Assembly: GCF_042670205.1 (NCBI RefSeq)
Contig: NZ_JBHUWD010000002.1
Location: 1-64,000, forward strand
Length of the DNA: 64,000 nucleotides
Origin: Luteimicrobium sp042670205
Lineage (GTDB): Bacteria; Actinomycetota; Actinomycetes; Actinomycetales; Cellulomonadaceae
Direction of reading: 5' to 3'
Shown: in pieces, positions 61,686 to 64,000 of the stretch
Layout of the letters: the number at the start of each line of letters is the position of its first letter
Numbering within the stretch: position 1 is the first letter of the stretch
Notes under the pieces: model-generated
Databases searched by the model: none
What the model was told of the DNA's origin: nothing
Seen by the model: only the letters and a program-made list of their open reading frames with translations
Position numbers and translations under genes: made by a program

Positions 61686-62041
61686 GAGCCGGACTCCACG
61701 TGGGTGGCGCTCGGCCGGACCTCGACGGGTCCCCACCACACCGACGGCGCCTTCTCGGCCCAGGCGAGCGCGGCGTCGAGGTCGGGCACGTCGACCACGA
61801 ACTGGCCGCCGAGCTGGTCGCGCGTGTCGGCGAACGGGCCGTCCTGGACCCGGAGGCCGCCGTCGCCCGCGGTGAGCGTCGTGGTCGCCGAGGACGGCTG
61901 CCAGACCTCGCCGGAGACGAGCACCCCGGCATCGGTGAGGTCGCGGGCGTAGGCCTGGAACGCGGCCTGCCCCTCGGCGAGGGCGTCTCCGAGCTCCTCG
62001 GGGGAGGCCTCGGGGTAGTGGAGCAGAATGGCGTAGCGCAT
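61667..62041 (-). CDS. YCII-related DGPF-domain protein
   Basis: 124 residues. The ferredoxin-like YCII fold includes MRYAILLHYPE at the start and the diagnostic DGPF motif in VQDGPFADTRDQLGGQFVVD near 67-86, with conserved Asp and Gly around it. DGPF proteins are encoded with ECF42 sigma factors and are themselves their targets. Enzymatic function unknown. ATG 62041 has GGAGA upstream; promoter at 62095-62121. Confidence 0.9.
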   Translation of the reverse strand: MRYAILLHYPEASPEELGDALAEGQAAFQAYARDLTDAGVLVSGEVWQPSSATTTLTAGDGGLRVQDGPFADTRDQLGGQFVVDVPDLDAALAWAEKAPSVWWGPVEVRPSATHVESGSWVPST

Positions 62042-62094
62042 GGTCGTCTCCTGGGTCGTGTCGGTCGTGGGCGTGCTCGCCCTGGTAGCCCTGT

Positions 62095-62121
62095 GACGAT
62101 CGTTGCGCCGCTCGATCGACA
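62095..62121 (-). promoter_or_regulatory. ECF42-type promoter TGTCGA-N17-CGTC
   Basis: On the minus strand TGTCGA (62121-62116), 17 bases, CGTC (62098-62095). This fits the ECF42 motif known from Streptomyces (TGTCGA at -35, CG[A/T]C at -10) and lies 54 bases before the DGPF start, supporting autoregulation of the DGPF-sigma operon. Confidence 0.7.
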
Positions 62122-62196
62122 CCGCGCTCCGGCGCGGGGCACCGGATCGGGGGTGTTCGCTCTCGGCGAACACGGGCAGATGACATCTGTCACTTG

Positions 62197-62214
62197 TGAG
62201 TGAGTGCTCACTCA
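62197..62214 (+). promoter_or_regulatory. Palindromic operator of the TetR regulator
   Basis: TGAGTGAG-TG-CTCACTCA: perfect 8-base arms, ending 2 bases before the -10 TAGTGT (62217-62222). It covers the spacer and -35 region, where a TetR dimer would block the leaderless tetR-ABC transcript. Confidence 0.75.
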
Positions 62215-62216
62215 TT

Positions 62217-62222
62217 TAGTGT
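62217..62222 (+). promoter_or_regulatory. -10 element for leaderless tetR gene (TAGTGT)
   Basis: TAGTGT ends 8 bases before GTG 62231. An in-frame GTG at 62204 lies within the operator and is rejected as start. Confidence 0.6.
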
Positions 62223-62230
62223 CGGCTGTC

Positions 62231-62929
62231 GTGACCGAGACCGACGCAGCCCTCGGCCCACGGGCCGAGACGGCGGGAGCAGGGGTCGGGCGCAGCGGCC
62301 GCGCGGCGCCGCTCCCTCCCGACGAGCGCCGCGCCGCCATCCTGCGTGCCGTCCGGCCCGTGCTCCTCGAGCGTGGTGTCGCCGCGACGACGCGCGAGCT
62401 CGCCGAAGCCGCCGGGGTCGCCGAGGGCACGCTGTTCCGCGTCTTCGACGACAAGCTCAGCCTCATCGGCCAGGCGGCCTTCGTCGCGGCCGACCCGGCC
62501 GACGCCGTGCCGGAGCTCGACGCGATCTCCCGCAGCCTGTCGCTGCGTGACCGGCTCGTGGCCGTCATGGAGATCGGGCTCGCGCGGATCGAGACCACCA
62601 TGCGCTGGTTCGGGATCCTCCACGAGCTCGGCCGCATCGACCCCCGGCCCCAGGCCGAGCGCGAGGCCGCGGGTCGCGAGGGCTGGGCGCAGTGGACCAG
62701 CCGCCAGGCCGACGGCGAGGCACAGGTGCGCGCCGCCGTCGAGCGGGTGATCGGTCCCGACCCCGGCCTCCGGGTGAGCCGCGCCCGCGCCGTCGAGCTC
62801 TTCAACCTCCTGCTCGTCGGCTCGTCCATGCGCGTGATCGACGCACGCCGCCGCGGCGCGGAGGTCGAGCTCATCGACGCGGCCGAGCTCGTCGACCTCT
62901 TCCTCGACGGCGTCGCGCACCGCACCTGA
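62231..62929 (+). CDS. TetR-family transcriptional regulator
   Basis: 232 residues. The N-terminal HTH (~35-80) has AAILRAVRPVLLERGVAATT and AEAAGVAEGTLFRVFDDK; the rest is the helical ligand domain. The first ~30 residues are a disordered extension. The gene precedes an ABC exporter by 60 bases on the same strand and follows a perfect palindromic operator, so it most likely represses itself and the exporter. Ligand unknown. Confidence 0.9.
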   Translation: MTETDAALGPRAETAGAGVGRSGRAAPLPPDERRAAILRAVRPVLLERGVAATTRELAEAAGVAEGTLFRVFDDKLSLIGQAAFVAADPADAVPELDAISRSLSLRDRLVAVMEIGLARIETTMRWFGILHELGRIDPRPQAEREAAGREGWAQWTSRQADGEAQVRAAVERVIGPDPGLRVSRARAVELFNLLLVGSSMRVIDARRRGAEVELIDAAELVDLFLDGVAHRT

Positions 62930-62989
62930 GAAGCCGCACCCGGCACGCCCTGAACCGGAACCACCCCGTCCGACCCCTTGGGAGCCCTG

Positions 62990-64000
62990 ATGCTCGTCCC
63001 GCTGCTCCGGCAGTTCCTCTCCCGGTACGGCAGACCGATCACGCTGCTGCTCGTCTTCCAGCTCGTGCAGACGATCGCGGCGCTGTACCTGCCCACCCTC
63101 AACGCCGACATCATCGACAAGGGCGTCGCCCAGGGTGACACCGGCTACATCTGGCGCGTCGGCGCCATGATGCTCATGGTCACGCTCGTCCAGGTCGCGT
63201 GCACGATCGCCGCAGTGTTCCTCGGCGCGCGCGTCGCGATGGGCTTCGGGCGCGACGTGCGCCGCGCCCAGTTCGTGCAGGTCGAGTCGTTCTCCCAGCA
63301 GGAGATCGGGACCTTCGGGGCGCCGTCGCTCATCACGCGCGCGACGAACGACGTGCAGCAGGTCCAGATGCTCGTCCTCATGAGCCTGACGATCATGGTC
63401 ATGGCGCCGATCATGATGATCGGCGGCGTGATCCTCGCGCTCCAGCAGGACGTGCAGCTCTCGTGGTTGCTGCTCGTGATCGTCCCGGTCCTCGCCGCCG
63501 TCGTCGGGCTGATCATCTCGCGCATGGTCCCGTACTTCCGCGCCATGCAGAAGAAGATCGACACCATCAACGGCGTCCTGCGCGAGCAGATCTCCGGCAT
63601 CCGCGTGATCCGTGCGTTCGTCACCGAGCCGCGCGAGCGACGCAAGTTCGGCGACGCGAACACCGACCTGTACGACACGTCGGTGCGGGCCGGCCGCCTG
63701 ATGGCGATGATGTTCCCCGCCGTCATGCTCGTCATGAACCTGTCGACCGTCGCCGTGATGTGGTTCGGCGGGCACCGGGTCGACTCGGGCGGGATGCAGA
63801 TCGGCGCCCTGACCGCGTACCTCAGCTACATCATGTACATCCTCATGGCCGTCATGATGTCGACCTTCATGTTCATGATGGTCCCGCGCGCCTCCGTCGC
63901 CGCCGAGCGCATCCGCGGCGTCCTCGACACGGACGCGTCGGTCGTCGAGCCGCTGCAGCCGCGCACCGGCACCGAGCACGCGGGCGTCGTCCGGTTCGAG
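62990..64000 (+). CDS. ABC transporter, permease-ATPase fusion, first subunit (partial)
   Basis: 337 codons before the window ends, open. Six helices of a type I exporter domain are visible (LLLVFQLVQTIAALYLPTLN, then VTLVQVACTIAAVF, and the loop RATNDVQQVQMLVLMSLTI). The nucleotide-binding domain has barely started (TGTEHAGVVRFE). The family works as heterodimers (LmrCD/BmrCD-like), so a second subunit is expected beyond the window. ATG 62990 follows GGGAG. Probably controlled by the TetR upstream. Confidence 0.9.
   Translation, partial: MLVPLLRQFLSRYGRPITLLLVFQLVQTIAALYLPTLNADIIDKGVAQGDTGYIWRVGAMMLMVTLVQVACTIAAVFLGARVAMGFGRDVRRAQFVQVESFSQQEIGTFGAPSLITRATNDVQQVQMLVLMSLTIMVMAPIMMIGGVILALQQDVQLSWLLLVIVPVLAAVVGLIISRMVPYFRAMQKKIDTINGVLREQISGIRVIRAFVTEPRERRKFGDANTDLYDTSVRAGRLMAMMFPAVMLVMNLSTVAVMWFGGHRVDSGGMQIGALTAYLSYIMYILMAVMMSTFMFMMVPRASVAAERIRGVLDTDASVVEPLQPRTGTEHAGVVRFE

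Overview
The window is a high-GC (about 73-75% by eye) chromosomal segment of a Gram-positive actinobacterium. The gene order (HAD phosphatase-tlyA-nadK-recN-steA-steB-pyrG-NUDIX as in Mycobacterium Rv1692-Rv1700, sufRBDCSUT with a Rieske ferredoxin, divergent glgC/glgA, fabG-fabI) and the protein sequences point to the Micrococcales, most like Cellulomonadaceae or Promicromonosporaceae. Family level is inference. Coding density is very high, and many genes begin with GTG that overlaps the preceding stop codon.

Region by region. 1-109: 3' end of a 5S rRNA and its terminator, the end of an rrn operon. 652-15989: a long co-directional housekeeping run (RGG-rich TPR protein, HAD phosphatase, tlyA, nadK, recN, the cytokinetic pair steA/steB, an MraY/WecA-like membrane transferase, murJ, a GT4 glycosyltransferase, pyrG, ADP-ribose pyrophosphatase). 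16054-21494: a large AfsR/SARP-type regulator convergent with a DrrAB-type ABC exporter whose upstream region carries three 11-bp-spaced direct repeats. 21638-24856 (minus): a zinc-ribbon protein, heme A synthase and an ABC-2 exporter. 25023-31918: the Fe-S assembly operon sufR-B-D-Rieske-C-S-U-T with a SufR-like box in its promoter and a strong terminator. 32059-33853: a MarR regulator and MFS exporter pair. 34131-37602: a small protein, a coiled-coil protein, the Mn transporter mntH and a zinc metallopeptidase. 37691-44020: ABC-F ATPase, SURF1, small zinc-binding and DUF3099 proteins, fabG-fabI, sixA, a peptidase E. 44089-47785: serB, glgC/glgA(glgM) and a NUDIX enzyme. 47811-47984: six tandem copies of a 29-bp repeat. 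47985-51679: an unknown protein and an orphan ABC ATPase with back-to-back promoters, then NfeD and SPFH proteins. 51900-60398: one gene for a 2832-residue, cell-wall-anchored surface protein built from about 21 SpaA-like modules. 60438-62041 (minus): an ECF42 sigma factor with its DGPF (YCII) partner. 62231-64000: a TetR regulator and the first half of an ABC exporter, cut by the window end.

How the parts work together. Much of the window is core metabolism and envelope biology: division proteins next to a lipid-carrier transferase, a lipid II-type flippase and a glycosyltransferase; glycogen precursor genes; and heme A synthase and SURF1 for the aa3 oxidase. Four transport loci sit with their own regulators and visible operator-like sequences (SARP-DrrAB, MarR-MFS, TetR-ABC, mntH). 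At least fifteen genes have a TAnnnT -10 element that ends 6-8 nt before the start codon, so leaderless mRNAs appear to be the rule for monocistronic or first genes here; this was used to fix several starts.

The least ordinary items are the giant multi-crosslink adhesin, the 29-bp tandem array, the SARP-like operator, the ECF42 locus with a matching promoter, and the steA-steB-MraY-like-murJ-GT cluster. I did not find a phage, insertion sequence, CRISPR array or tRNA.
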